NCBI RefSeq assembly: GCF_003096035.1
Contig: NZ_CP029186.1
Location: forward strand, 1,625,001 to 1,689,000
Direction: 5' to 3'
Length of the DNA: 64,000 nt
DNA from: Flavobacterium album
Lineage (GTDB): Bacteria; Bacteroidota; Bacteroidia; Flavobacteriales; Flavobacteriaceae
Program-made: the position numbers and the translations under genes
In this document: piece after piece, positions 52,266 through 61,377 of the stretch
Layout: each line of letters starts with the position of its first letter
How positions within the stretch are numbered: the stretch's first letter is position 1
Notes under the pieces: model-generated
What the model saw: only the letters and a program-made list of their open reading frames with translations
Databases searched by the model: none
What the model was told of the DNA's origin: nothing

Positions 52266-52273
52266 TATTTTTG
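52266..52273 (+). promoter_or_regulatory. Predicted -7 element of the thioredoxin gene
   Basis: TATTTTTG exactly matches TAnnTTTG, 26 bases before the thioredoxin-family ATG. It could allow expression separate from the peptide operon. Confidence 0.5.
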
Positions 52274-52299
52274 TCTTACAAATAAAAACGAAATATAAA

Positions 52300-52758
52300 A
52301 TGAAAAAAATACTTTTAGCATTGTTTATAGGGCTTGGCACTTTGGCTGTACAGGCACAGGAAATAAAATGGATGAGCATGGACGAAGCGCTTGCTGCCCA
52401 GAAGAAAAAAGCGAAACCCATCTTCATGGACGTATATACCGATTGGTGCGGCCCGTGCAAAATGCTCGACAAGAATACCTTTCACGACCCTGCTGTAGTG
52501 AAATATATTTCTGAAAATTATTATGCCGTAAAATTCAATGCAGAAGGCCAATCCGATATTACGTATAAAGGTAAAAAATACAGCAACCCCGGCTTTGTAG
52601 AAGGCCGTAGCGGCAGGAACGCTGTTCACGAATTTGCCGCATTCCTGCAGGTTCGCGCTTATCCTTCAATGATCGTATTCGATGCTAAAGGCGAAGTAAA
52701 GGCCCCGATAGTAGGGTATTACCAGCCGGAACAATTGCTGGAAGCGCTAAAAAAATAA
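52300..52758 (+). CDS. Periplasmic thioredoxin-family protein
   Basis: The 152-residue product has a signal peptide (MKKILLALFIGLGTLAVQAQ) and the CGPC motif (YTDWCGPCKMLDKNTF, about 46-49). A helix-strand tail with the cis-Pro loop (RAYPSMIVFDAKG) follows. It may reduce disulphides in exported proteins. It lies downstream of the peptide operon and convergent with comEC; its terminator is within the comEC end. Confidence 0.88.
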   Translation: MKKILLALFIGLGTLAVQAQEIKWMSMDEALAAQKKKAKPIFMDVYTDWCGPCKMLDKNTFHDPAVVKYISENYYAVKFNAEGQSDITYKGKKYSNPGFVEGRSGRNAVHEFAAFLQVRAYPSMIVFDAKGEVKAPIVGYYQPEQLLEALKK

Positions 52759-52763
52759 GTTAA

Positions 52764-54785
52764 TTATTTAATTCCGTAAGATCCCTTTTCTGCCGTGGCA
52801 TGGAAAGGGATCTTTTGTTTTTGGCAGGTTGCTTTCCAGCGTGCCACATAGGTTTTGTAGTTGGTGGCGTCGGCAACCACTTGTTTGGGATGCAGTTCGG
52901 CCAGCAATCTTTCAAAGTTCACTTTAGGCGAATGGATAAGCAAGAGAACGTCCGGCTTCATTGCAGGGCTATAGGCTGCCGTGCTGTCTATTATCAGGAC
53001 CTTGCTTCCCTTATGCCATAAAACATTCTGTATGGGCTTTAGGATAACTTCTGAGGCAAAATTCCCTTTCCGGTAGGATCTTATGTTGAAGTTCTTTAAG
53101 GCAAGGCTGTCTTCACTCAGTATCATTATGCGACTGCTTATTCTTTCGGCAAGGAGCGTGCTTTTCCGGTTATTGAAGACGATAAGCTCATCGTGGCTTT
53201 TGCTGTCCCACACCGTTATGGTATAAATGGACTGAAAAACAAGCACTGATACAAGCAGGGCTGCCGTGCGCCGGTAGGTCTTTTTATAAAGCCACAACAC
53301 CATCAGGATAATAACGGCGTAAAGCGAAACATTTAGCAATAGTGTGAAAGGGATGTCTTTTAAAACCAAACTGTCAAATGAAGCGATCCAGGCTATAAAG
53401 CTGTTCATTGCCACAATAAGCCATTCCAATACAGATCCCACTATGATCGCCACAGGCGGCGCTATAAAATTCAGGAGCAGTACAATGAGGCCTGTCACCA
53501 GTACTACATTCGATAACGGGATCACTACAAGGTTGGCCAAAAGGAATAGCAGCGGGAACTGGTGGAAATAATACAGGCTGAGTGGCAATACGCCTATCTG
53601 GGCGGCAAGTGAGATGAGTACTGTGTCTATGGCATAGTTGATTATGAGGTATCCCGACCTTCCAGTTTTTTTGTAAATCGGCTGCAACCATACAATTGAA
53701 AACATGGCGACATAACTTAACTGGAATCCGACATCGAACAAGAACATTGGCTTTGCCAGAAGCAACACCAACATAGAGACTGCAATGGAGTTGTAAATGT
53801 TGGCATTGCGGGTATGATACTGGCCAATCATGATGAAGCTGAACATCACTACAGAACGCACCACCGATGCCGATAAACCCGTGATAAAGGCAAATCCCCA
53901 CAACAGCGCCAGTATGACTATGAGCTGTAGCAGTTCGCCTTTTCGCCGTAAGCGGTTCAGGGGTTTGAATAGCGTGGTGAGAATTAAGAACAGCATCGAA
54001 AAATGAAGCCCCGAGATAGCGAGTATATGCAGCACGCCTGCATTGGTATAATTATCGGAAGTCTCCTGATCCATATCCTGCCTCTGGCCCAAGAGCAACG
54101 CATTGATGACATTGCGGGTTTCAGCGCTGTAATTATGGATATCAAAGCTATGGATGAGCGTTTCCCTCAGTTGGCCTACATAAGCATCAAAACTATCAAT
54201 TTGCCCTGCCTTCACAAAATTATCCTTCAGGCGCACCTGGTGGAAAACACCCTGCTTTGCCATATAAGCGGCATAATCGAACTGGCCGGGGTTCATTGCG
54301 GCAGGTATGGGCTGGAGTTCGTCGGCAATGATAAAAGCATCGCCTGCGTGGAGCAGCCTGCCTAAACTGTCTTTCGGAACGGTAACAAGAAGTTTGCCTG
54401 TGGCTGGTTTCCCATTGGCCGACAGCACATCAAAATAATATTTTTCAGAGTATGCGTTGGGTTTCAGCCGTTCGGAAACCACGGTTTTCAGTACGGGTAT
54501 ATCATTAGTGAGTGAGTTCGTGTAATGCAGCTTTTGGTTTGGTGGATAGTGCAGCATTTGAACAAGCATACCCATTACAAAGGCAAACAGCCATGACGTT
54601 ATCCCGAAATACGGTTTTTGGATGAGGTCTTTTTTTGCAAGGAAATAGGAGGTAAGCAGGAGTGCAAATACACTTCCCAAAAGTGCGTAAAGAAATCCGG
54701 GAGCAGGGGAAAGGTAATACCCTGCCAGTATGCCCAGCGCGAGGAAGAATGTAATGGCAATAACGGGATATTTCAATACCTTCAT
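52764..54785 (-). CDS. comEC: ComEC/Rec2 competence channel protein
   Basis: The 673 residues have N-terminal helices, a DUF4131-like OB region (about 60-180), and the competence domain with the diagnostic NALLLGQRQDM and LHILAISGLHFSMLF (about 215-255), followed by further helices. The C-terminal metallo-beta-lactamase-like part of larger ComEC proteins is reduced: only about 150 residues follow the last helix, without the HxHxDH motif. ComEC moves single-stranded DNA through the inner membrane during transformation. The short form is common in Bacteroidota. Confidence 0.88.
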   Translation of the reverse strand: MKVLKYPVIAITFFLALGILAGYYLSPAPGFLYALLGSVFALLLTSYFLAKKDLIQKPYFGITSWLFAFVMGMLVQMLHYPPNQKLHYTNSLTNDIPVLKTVVSERLKPNAYSEKYYFDVLSANGKPATGKLLVTVPKDSLGRLLHAGDAFIIADELQPIPAAMNPGQFDYAAYMAKQGVFHQVRLKDNFVKAGQIDSFDAYVGQLRETLIHSFDIHNYSAETRNVINALLLGQRQDMDQETSDNYTNAGVLHILAISGLHFSMLFLILTTLFKPLNRLRRKGELLQLIVILALLWGFAFITGLSASVVRSVVMFSFIMIGQYHTRNANIYNSIAVSMLVLLLAKPMFLFDVGFQLSYVAMFSIVWLQPIYKKTGRSGYLIINYAIDTVLISLAAQIGVLPLSLYYFHQFPLLFLLANLVVIPLSNVVLVTGLIVLLLNFIAPPVAIIVGSVLEWLIVAMNSFIAWIASFDSLVLKDIPFTLLLNVSLYAVIILMVLWLYKKTYRRTAALLVSVLVFQSIYTITVWDSKSHDELIVFNNRKSTLLAERISSRIMILSEDSLALKNFNIRSYRKGNFASEVILKPIQNVLWHKGSKVLIIDSTAAYSPAMKPDVLLLIHSPKVNFERLLAELHPKQVVADATNYKTYVARWKATCQKQKIPFHATAEKGSYGIK
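52778..52820 (+). terminator. Terminator of the thioredoxin gene lying inside comEC
   Basis: AAGATCCCTTT (52778-52788) pairs perfectly with AAAGGGATCTT (52804-52814), followed by TTGTTTTT. The hairpin is part of the C-terminal codons of the opposing gene, so one sequence serves both strands. Confidence 0.75.
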
Positions 54786-54801
54786 ACGTCGGGGATTGAA
54801 A

Positions 54802-54809
54802 CAAACATA
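54802..54809 (-). promoter_or_regulatory. Predicted -7 element of comEC
   Basis: TATGTTTG exactly matches the consensus, 17 bases before the ATG. No -33 TTG occurs at the usual distance. Confidence 0.5.
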
Positions 54810-54966
54810 CGGAAAAATCTTATTTGTGAATGAAGTAAATAAGAATCAGGGGTGAAATTTTTACCATAAGGAACACTAAGGATTGGCACTAAGTACACAA
54901 CGCCGTAATAATATACTTAACTGTAAAGCCCGCATGAATTGTAGTAAAAACGTGATGAAAAAAGGT

Positions 54967-55716
54967 TTATTCTTCTTCGATAACCCTGTTTGCCTGTACA
55001 AAAGTACGTGCGTTATAAGGCTCATTCATAGAGGATACCATAACACCTGAGCTGGTAGAAGAGTGGATAAACAGTACTTCGCCTTCTTCGGTTACCTCAC
55101 TAACGATGCCAACGTGGTTGATGCCCCTTCTGTTGTGGCTGTTCTTGAAAAGAAGCAGGTCGCCCCTTTTTACTTCAGAAAGTTGTACTACCCTGCCTGC
55201 ACCTGCCATGCCGGCGGAGCTGCGCGGTAATGTAATGCCGAATATCTGGAAAGTAGCGTAAACCATGCCTGAACAGTCCATTCCGGCTTTTGTGGTGCCG
55301 CCTGCCCTGTAACGAACGCCGATAAAATCTGCTGCATTGTTTACTATCTGAACCGCAAGGTAGCTTTCGGAAGGTTCCGGTGTAAAATCCGGGTCAGTAG
55401 CCTCGTCGATAATTACCGTACCGTTTTTGATGGGGTTGGTCCTGGTACGCTCGATTTCAGATTTTCTTGGGCCTCCCTTGCTTATATCTTTTTTCTGAAC
55501 CGGCTCATACGCAACAACATCCCTGTCGTTGAGTGAAGCCACTTCCTTCATAACCGCTGCTTTGTCTATAGCAGGTGCCGGTTTTGAAGCCTGTTTTTCA
55601 GTGTAAGAATAAATACCCTTTTTTTGGGCTTCTTTTTTAGAAGTTACGATCTGTGCCGAAGCGGTAAAAGATGCTATCAGGAACAGTACCAGGGTTAGGG
55701 GGCGGAGGTTTTTCAA
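54967..55716 (-). CDS. NlpC/P60 family peptidase (C40)
   Basis: The 249-residue protein begins with a TTG start; the codons before it run to a stop without any ATG. The signal peptide is TLVLFLIASFTASAQ. The C-terminal domain (about 120-245) is NlpC/P60 with its catalytic Cys in GMDCSGM and His in INHVGIV, and a third polar residue in FIHSST. It cuts peptide bridges in peptidoglycan and may help cell separation or wall turnover. The gap to comEC is 181 bases, in which I see nothing else. Confidence 0.88.
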   Translation of the reverse strand: MKNLRPLTLVLFLIASFTASAQIVTSKKEAQKKGIYSYTEKQASKPAPAIDKAAVMKEVASLNDRDVVAYEPVQKKDISKGGPRKSEIERTRTNPIKNGTVIIDEATDPDFTPEPSESYLAVQIVNNAADFIGVRYRAGGTTKAGMDCSGMVYATFQIFGITLPRSSAGMAGAGRVVQLSEVKRGDLLLFKNSHNRRGINHVGIVSEVTEEGEVLFIHSSTSSGVMVSSMNEPYNARTFVQANRVIEEE

Positions 55717-55750
55717 ATCTTTAATCTTATAATTCTACATCGGTTTGAAG

Positions 55751-55758
55751 CAAATATA
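55751..55758 (-). promoter_or_regulatory. Predicted -7 element of the NlpC/P60 gene
   Basis: TATATTTG exactly matches the consensus, 34 bases before the TTG start codon. Confidence 0.55.
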
Positions 55759-55788
55759 GGGAAATAATTTTAAAGAAATTTTAAGAGA

Positions 55789-56901
55789 CTATGTTAAATG
55801 TTTGATTATGAGGCTTGCTGTTTTTTCACTGGCGCCGATTCCGCCCAGCCTTTCCTCCAGTAAATCGTACTGTTTCAGGAGATTCCGTCTGTATTCGGGT
55901 GTTAATAACTTTTGGAGTTCTTCTCTTATGTTTTTTTTGTTAAAGTCATCCTGGATGAGTTCTTTCACAACCTCTTTATCCATGATAAGGTTTACCAGCG
56001 AGATGTATTTTAACGTGATAATACGCTTTGCGATCTGGTACGAAATCCATCCGCCCTTGTAGCAAACCACTTCCGGTACTTTGAACAATGCAGTCTCTAA
56101 CGTAGCCGTTCCCGAGGTGACCAAAGCTGCGTATGCAATGCTCAGAAGGCCATAGGTTTTATTTGAAATGAACTTTACATTGCTATTGTTGAGGAACGGC
56201 TCATAAAAAGAATATTCCTGCGACGGCGCTCCGGCAATGACGAACTGGTAATCCGGGAAATCATCGGTTACAGAAAGCATTACCGAAAGCATCTTGATTA
56301 TTTCCTGCTTCCTGCTTCCCGGCAGCAGTGCGATGACCGGCCTTTCGTCCAGTCCGTGCTCTTTTTTGAAAGCTTCCGGATCGGTTTTCTCGCGGTTGTG
56401 TATGGCATCTATCAGGGGGTGCCCCACAAATTCAACAGCAAAATTATGCTTGTTTTCGTAAAAGTTTTTTTCAAAGGGCAGTATGATATACATGTGGTCC
56501 ACATCGCGGCGGATGGCCTTGATGCGGTTCTCTTTCCATGCCCATATCTGCGGGGAAATATAGTAATGTGTTTTGATGCCCAGCTCTTTTGCCCATTTCG
56601 CAATACGCATGTTGAAGCCGGGATAGTCGATAAAAATAATTACATCCGGTTGGAAGGAAAGAATATCCTGCTTGCAGAACTTTATGTTGTTCAGTATAGT
56701 CCTAAGGTTTTGCACCACTTCGGCAAAGCCCATAAACGCCAGTTCGCGGTAGTGCTTTACCAGCGTGCCCCCGGCAGCCTGCATGAGGTCGCCGCCCCAA
56801 AAACGAATATCCGCGTGTGGGTCTTTCTTAAAAAGTTCCTTCATCAGGTTTGACCCGTGCAGGTCGCCCGATGCTTCGCCGGCTATAATGTAATATTTCA
56901 T
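55789..56901 (-). CDS. lpxB: Lipid-A-disaccharide synthase
   Basis: The 370-residue product has the LpxB signatures: MKYYIIAGEASGDLHGSNLM at the start, the FWGGDLMQAAGG loop, DVIIFIDYPGFNMRIA, and the PGSRKQEI motif of the second Rossmann domain (about 195-202), plus ALVTSGTATLETALFKVPEVVCYK. It joins two glucosamine units in lipid A synthesis at the inner membrane. In related genomes it often stands next to surE; here they are separated by about 5 kb of NAD-related genes. Confidence 0.96.
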   Translation of the reverse strand: MKYYIIAGEASGDLHGSNLMKELFKKDPHADIRFWGGDLMQAAGGTLVKHYRELAFMGFAEVVQNLRTILNNIKFCKQDILSFQPDVIIFIDYPGFNMRIAKWAKELGIKTHYYISPQIWAWKENRIKAIRRDVDHMYIILPFEKNFYENKHNFAVEFVGHPLIDAIHNREKTDPEAFKKEHGLDERPVIALLPGSRKQEIIKMLSVMLSVTDDFPDYQFVIAGAPSQEYSFYEPFLNNSNVKFISNKTYGLLSIAYAALVTSGTATLETALFKVPEVVCYKGGWISYQIAKRIITLKYISLVNLIMDKEVVKELIQDDFNKKNIREELQKLLTPEYRRNLLKQYDLLEERLGGIGASEKTASLIIKHLT

Positions 56902-56920
56902 TGCCTGTTGTTTACGGTTT

Positions 56921-56928
56921 CAAAAGTA
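56921..56928 (-). promoter_or_regulatory. Predicted -7 element of lpxB
   Basis: TACTTTTG exactly matches the consensus, 20 bases before the start codon. Confidence 0.55.
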
Positions 56929-56970
56929 GTGTTTATTTGGGACTTGAAAAAAGGAGTTCCATCCTCCAAT

Positions 56971-56998
56971 AAAAAATGCCCCACAAAAGCAGGGCATC
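56971..56998 (-). terminator. Terminator of the lipoprotein gene at 57023
   Basis: On the minus strand ATGCCC pairs with GGGCAT, followed by a run of T. It lies about 25 bases past the stop. Confidence 0.75.
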
Positions 56999-57022
56999 TA
57001 AATAAGATTTGACAGGTATTAA

Positions 57023-57517
57023 TTACTGTTTGGTAAATACCAGTGTAGCATCAATGCTGTCAGAAGTTGTCTGCCCGTTTACGGTTACTTCCACTTCATA
57101 AAAGTCAGGTACCAGTGCTGTAAGCGTATTTCCATTTTGGGTGTAAACAGTAGTATCATTGTCGCCCTCATAGTTCACGGTAACAGTTACTTTGTTGCCA
57201 TTTACGCTATACTCGCCATCTGCCTCTGCAGTGAAGCAGGCATCCCCCAGCATAGGCGCACTAAGGAAATTAGCAACCGTGTGGTTAGCGCCAAACTGAA
57301 GGTAGGAATCTGTAAAGCACGCGCCGCCTTCTGTGATAAGGTTGGTAGAAGATACACCATCATCATTGCCGTCAACAGCATGAGAAGCGGTTACCGCAGT
57401 AAGCATCCATTTTCCGGATACAGTAGCATTGTTGTTTGTAGTATTGTTGTCATCGTCTGAACACGACAAAGCTGTAAAAGCTGCAGCTGCAAAAGCTACC
57501 ATTGTAAGTTTTTTCAT
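57023..57517 (-). CDS. Lipocalin-like lipoprotein, copy 1
   Basis: The 164-residue protein has a lipoprotein signal (MKKLTMVAFAAAAFTALSC, Cys about 19) and a DDDNN linker. A beta-barrel-like domain follows, with GKWMLTAVTASHAVDG at its start (the GxW of lipocalin-like folds) and an Asp-rich DGNDDG loop. A paralogue lies at 61378-61866, with nearly the same first 20 residues. The ligand is unknown; the Asp loop may bind calcium. Confidence 0.75.
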   Translation of the reverse strand: MKKLTMVAFAAAAFTALSCSDDDNNTTNNNATVSGKWMLTAVTASHAVDGNDDGVSSTNLITEGGACFTDSYLQFGANHTVANFLSAPMLGDACFTAEADGEYSVNGNKVTVTVNYEGDNDTTVYTQNGNTLTALVPDFYEVEVTVNGQTTSDSIDATLVFTKQ

Positions 57518-57674
57518 AGTTTGAAATTAATTTTTTTTTGTTAATGCCAAACAAGCTTGCAACAAGCGTGCCATTAAAAGTAATTTAATTTTTAAATTTT
57601 TGGCATAATCTCAATTTTTTAGGTTAAATAACTAAAAAACAGCATTATTAAGCAGTTGATTTCTTTTTAACAAA

Positions 57675-58655
57675 TCAATACCTGATTAAATTTTTAATAA
57701 GCTGTACTGCTTTTTCAAACTTTTCATCAAAGCTTCCGCCGATCTCAATGTAGGGGATTTTATTGTCGTCTAATGTTTTTCTGTGCGAAAGGTCCAGCAG
57801 GCGGACCTGAGCTTCGTTGAGCCTCGAACCATCCTGGAAATACCCACTGTTGTTGGTAAGATAAATGCAGAGGCCGGCCTTGTTCGCTTCACAAACAGTA
57901 TCGCTAACATGAAGCTCTTCCCCAAAAGTAAATTGCGCGTACGACCTGGTGATATGTACGTCAGTATCAATGATAATAAGCGGGCAGTTGCCTTTTTCGG
58001 CTTCATTTATCCTGCGGGCATGTTCAATAGCGGTTTTATGAAGGTCGGCCATAGTAAAGGAATTCGAGTTGGGGATAATGTCCCGCCCCGCTTCGTTTAC
58101 CAATATACAGCCGAAGTGTGCCGAAAGCCTTTGTGCCAATGTGGTCTTGCCGGCAGATTCCGTACCCAGTATCGTAATTTTAAAAGCATAATAAGGCTTC
58201 ACGCTATCGGGCAAATAATCCCACCATTCAAAAACGTTGTTGCGTATGAGCGTTGCGGAAACGGGATACAGCTGTTTCGGGATATCGAACGGGATGTGCC
58301 TGATACCCATGAATTCCGCGACATAATCGCCGTAAGGCTCTGAAGTGATAAGCAGGGAATGATCGGGGAATAGATTGCTGAATACCGGCGCCCAGATAGC
58401 CGATACTTCTTTTGATGAAGCTGAAGTATTGGGAAAATCGGATTCTTTGTATTCGAAGCTAAGGACTTCAATAGTATTAATTTCGCTAAAGGTCGCACTG
58501 ATCCAGCGTTTGCGTGCTTCAGCGGGGATATCTTCCTTATCGCTGCAGCAAACCAGTACAGATACAAAATCGGACTTTGTCAATGCAAACCGTATCATCG
58601 CTTCATGGCCTTTGTGGAACGGAAGGAATTTCCCGAAAACGAACGCTTTAACCAT
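57675..58655 (-). CDS. NadR-like bifunctional NMN adenylyltransferase/nicotinamide riboside kinase
   Basis: The 326-residue product has an N-terminal nucleotidyltransferase (residues 1 to about 150; GKFLPFHKGHEAMI, with HKGH as the HxGH motif) and a C-terminal kinase-like P-loop domain (ILGTESAGKTTLAQRLS, about 164-180). That fusion is the NadR pattern without its DNA-binding part. It converts nicotinamide riboside to NMN and then to NAD. The gene overlaps the pnuC gene by eight bases, so import and use are co-expressed. Confidence 0.9.
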   Translation of the reverse strand: MVKAFVFGKFLPFHKGHEAMIRFALTKSDFVSVLVCCSDKEDIPAEARKRWISATFSEINTIEVLSFEYKESDFPNTSASSKEVSAIWAPVFSNLFPDHSLLITSEPYGDYVAEFMGIRHIPFDIPKQLYPVSATLIRNNVFEWWDYLPDSVKPYYAFKITILGTESAGKTTLAQRLSAHFGCILVNEAGRDIIPNSNSFTMADLHKTAIEHARRINEAEKGNCPLIIIDTDVHITRSYAQFTFGEELHVSDTVCEANKAGLCIYLTNNSGYFQDGSRLNEAQVRLLDLSHRKTLDDNKIPYIEIGGSFDEKFEKAVQLIKNLIRY

Positions 58656-59280
58656 GCCTCAGTTTTTTATGCCAGTTGTACAATCCATAAGAAGCCAATC
58701 CAAAGAAAACCACGTATTCGAGCGAAAGGAAATAAACGCTCTTGGCATAATACACGGCAATACTGGCAATGTTTACCATAAGCCACAGGTACCAGTTCTC
58801 TAATTTCTTTTGTGCCAAAAGCGTTGTTGCCGTAATGCTCGCTACCATAATAAACGAATCGGCGTACGGATAAGCGGCCGGTATTTTGAAATACTGCGGC
58901 CGGTATTCGTGGATGTGCGAGAATAGATAGCCTGTAATTATGGTTGTGCCTATTACTATGGCTATTGTAAGTAGCCTGCCATTTTTTGACAGGATTGTAA
59001 TATCCTTATTGTCTTTTTTCCGGTTCCAATAGTACCACCCGTAGAGCGTGACGATGAAAAAATAGATTTGCAGGAACATATCGGCATAAAGCTGCACCTG
59101 GTAAAAAAGCACGAACAGGAATACCGCATTGAGCGTGCCGGTAGGCCAGGTGAGGATGCTTGCACGCGATGCATAATATACCGATACCAGTCCGCTCAGC
59201 GTGGCGAGCAGTTCAATATAGCTGATTGGGTAGCCGCAAATTTCGCCTATAATATTCGATATGTCGAAAATAGCTATCAC
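58648..59280 (-). CDS. pnuC: Nicotinamide riboside transporter PnuC
   Basis: The 210-residue protein has seven or so membrane helices and the family pattern: SYIELLATLSGLVSVYYASRASI-type N-terminus, the YGWYYWNRKK motif (about 81-90), and the final YLSLEYVVFFGLASYGLYNW helix. PnuC proteins import the riboside by facilitated diffusion, driven by phosphorylation inside the cell, which the next gene can provide. PnuT thiamine transporters are close relatives; no TPP riboswitch precedes this operon and the NadR-like neighbour favours nicotinamide riboside. Confidence 0.88.
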   Translation of the reverse strand: MIAIFDISNIIGEICGYPISYIELLATLSGLVSVYYASRASILTWPTGTLNAVFLFVLFYQVQLYADMFLQIYFFIVTLYGWYYWNRKKDNKDITILSKNGRLLTIAIVIGTTIITGYLFSHIHEYRPQYFKIPAAYPYADSFIMVASITATTLLAQKKLENWYLWLMVNIASIAVYYAKSVYFLSLEYVVFFGLASYGLYNWHKKLRHG

Positions 59281-61277
59281 AGGTGGTACACTAAGGATGC
59301 GTAAACGTTCACGGGTGCCTGCACAAAATATTTTTTGGTGCCGTCGGTCTCTACATAACCATTGTTGAAATATTTCGTGTTGGTAATGTTATTAGCAAAA
59401 ACAGCAGCTTCCAGTTTCCCGAAAGTGTAACCGGCACGGGCATTCAGCAGGAAATAGCCATCTATCTGTGCGCTGTTGGCAAAGTCGATATACGATTTAT
59501 CCTGGTAGCGGCCGGTAAGCGATAAAGAAAGCTTTTCAAAGGTGTAAGCTGCTTCCTGGTTGATAATGAACTTAGGGCTCAGTATCGGGCTGAACGATTC
59601 GTCCTGCTCTTTGATGCGGCTGTGGTTCCAAGAAGAATTGTTGATAAACGTAAAGCTGCCCATTTTATAGGAAGCGCTTAGCTCCACCCCGGCACGGATG
59701 CTTTGTTTTACGTTGTTGGTCAGCGCCAGCCCATTCGGGCCGAATTTCCCGTCGAGCACGATCTCGTTCTCAAAATCCATATAATAGGCATTCGCATCAA
59801 TGCGCCAGTTGCCTTTATTGTAGCGTATTCCCAGTTCGTGGTCGGTTACCTGCTCGGCTTTTTTAATGAACAGAAGGGCGTTGCCGTTGTCGTCGGCCAG
59901 GAGGTCGTCGCTTCCGCCAAAGATATCGTTGCGGGTAGGCTCCCTTTTGGTTCTTCCGACACTGTAATATAAGGTTGTCCCGGCAGATGGCTGGTAGCTC
60001 AGGCCCGCCTTTGGGTTGAAGAAATCCCATTTCATGGCATCAAAAGGAACCGCACCGTCATAGCTAAATTCTACATGGCGGTATTGCAGGTCGGCAAAAA
60101 GGGTAAACCTGTTTATGCTATAGCTCGCTTTCGTAAAAATGCTTTCTTCGTGCTTACGGCCTGTGTTTTCATACAGCTCGCCTAATGTCCTCTCACTCCC
60201 GGTATGCCTGCGGCTGTAGGTATTGGCGTGGATGCCCGTTGTACAACTGAGGTTATTTTTGGTAAAAGTATAATTCGAAAATACCCCTGTGAGATTGGAC
60301 AGGAATGCATAATTGTACAATTCTGTCGATGGCGGGTAGCCGTAATTATTGGGGTCGAAATCATAATTGCCTTTCAGAAAGGTATAATATACGGAAGATT
60401 GCAAGGTAGAGGCGTTGCTTATACGCCAGGTATTGAGCACCTGCGACATTGCCTGTAAAAAATGGTCGTCTTCATTGTTGTTCACATTCGTGCGCCTGTC
60501 TTTAGCGATAAGCGAATCGGCAACGCCAAGCCACGCCAGCTGGTTTCGCTGCTGCCCGGCAAGGAGGTTGATCTTCCAGTCCGACCTTTTTCGGAAAAGC
60601 CCGCCGCTCAGGAAAGCCGACTGCGACTTGTTGGAAGAGTGATATTTGTAGCCGTCAGAATAAATTTGCGATACCCGTGCATATAGCGCCTTGTTGTTTT
60701 TGATGCCGCTGTTGTATTCGGCGAATGCCCTTGCACTGTTGAACGAACCGTAGCCAGCCCCTACAGATGCACTTTGCTTATCAGAAAGATTGGGAGCAAA
60801 AAGCTGTACGCTGCCGCCATAACCCGCTGTACCGTTCTTGGAGGTGCCCACGCCGCGCTGCACCTGTACATTGCTTACAGAATTGAAGATGTCCGGGTAG
60901 TTGGAAAAATAAGCGCCCTGGTCTTCGGGGTCGTTAAGCGGTACGCCATCAAGTGTCATGTTGATACGCGTCTGGTCGATGCCCCTCATACGGAAATACG
61001 AATAGCCCTGCGTGTTGCCGCCATCGGAATATACCGTGATGGAAGGTGTTTCTGAAAGCAGGAACGAAGGCTCCTGCCCAACAGATTTCCTGTCGATGGT
61101 TGCAGCATTAATATTAAGGAATGTTACTGGTGTTTTACTTCCGGCCTGGTAGGTGAGCTGCACTTCCGGCAGTCGTGTTATAGTGTCGGTTGGTATCGTG
61201 TCCTGGGCGTTTACAAAACAGGAAATTAAAAGAAATGCATAAAAGTGCTTGTATCTTATCAGGTGGCTGGGTAACAT
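59277..61277 (-). CDS. TonB-dependent outer-membrane receptor, NR uptake candidate
   Basis: The 666 residues have a signal peptide (ending SCFVNAQ, about 24) and a plug domain (about 50-165; PEVQLTYQAGSK, FRMRGIDQTRINMTLDGVPLND, with the conserved QGYSYFRMRG). A 22-strand barrel ends in the typical aromatic strand VYASLVYHL. It overlaps pnuC by four bases, so it is the first gene of a three-gene unit that probably imports nicotinamide riboside or a similar nucleoside. The substrate is inferred from the neighbours. Confidence 0.9.
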   Translation of the reverse strand: MLPSHLIRYKHFYAFLLISCFVNAQDTIPTDTITRLPEVQLTYQAGSKTPVTFLNINAATIDRKSVGQEPSFLLSETPSITVYSDGGNTQGYSYFRMRGIDQTRINMTLDGVPLNDPEDQGAYFSNYPDIFNSVSNVQVQRGVGTSKNGTAGYGGSVQLFAPNLSDKQSASVGAGYGSFNSARAFAEYNSGIKNNKALYARVSQIYSDGYKYHSSNKSQSAFLSGGLFRKRSDWKINLLAGQQRNQLAWLGVADSLIAKDRRTNVNNNEDDHFLQAMSQVLNTWRISNASTLQSSVYYTFLKGNYDFDPNNYGYPPSTELYNYAFLSNLTGVFSNYTFTKNNLSCTTGIHANTYSRRHTGSERTLGELYENTGRKHEESIFTKASYSINRFTLFADLQYRHVEFSYDGAVPFDAMKWDFFNPKAGLSYQPSAGTTLYYSVGRTKREPTRNDIFGGSDDLLADDNGNALLFIKKAEQVTDHELGIRYNKGNWRIDANAYYMDFENEIVLDGKFGPNGLALTNNVKQSIRAGVELSASYKMGSFTFINNSSWNHSRIKEQDESFSPILSPKFIINQEAAYTFEKLSLSLTGRYQDKSYIDFANSAQIDGYFLLNARAGYTFGKLEAAVFANNITNTKYFNNGYVETDGTKKYFVQAPVNVYASLVYHL

Positions 61278-61296
61278 TTGGCTGTTGGTTTAAGGC

Positions 61297-61304
61297 CAAA
61301 AATA
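61297..61304 (-). promoter_or_regulatory. Predicted -7 element of the receptor/pnuC/nadR-like operon
   Basis: TATTTTTG exactly matches the consensus, about 20 bases before the receptor ATG. The short leader leaves no room for a riboswitch. Confidence 0.55.
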
Positions 61305-61326
61305 CAATTTTTTATTTGGGGTGATG

Positions 61327-61359
61327 CCAAAAAAAATGCCTCCGGTAGTGGAGGCATTT
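61327..61359 (-). terminator. Terminator of the lipoprotein gene at 61378
   Basis: AAATGCCTCC pairs perfectly with GGAGGCATTT, and on the minus strand T8 follows. It isolates the lipoprotein gene from the receptor operon promoter just beyond it. Confidence 0.88.
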
Positions 61360-61377
61360 AGAATTATGTTTGTCGTA

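Noticed and set aside
61278..61377. TPP riboswitch before the TonB receptor/pnuC operon
   Set aside because: The leader is only about 20 bases after the predicted promoter and lacks the conserved CTGAGA-type core; this favours nicotinamide riboside over thiamine.
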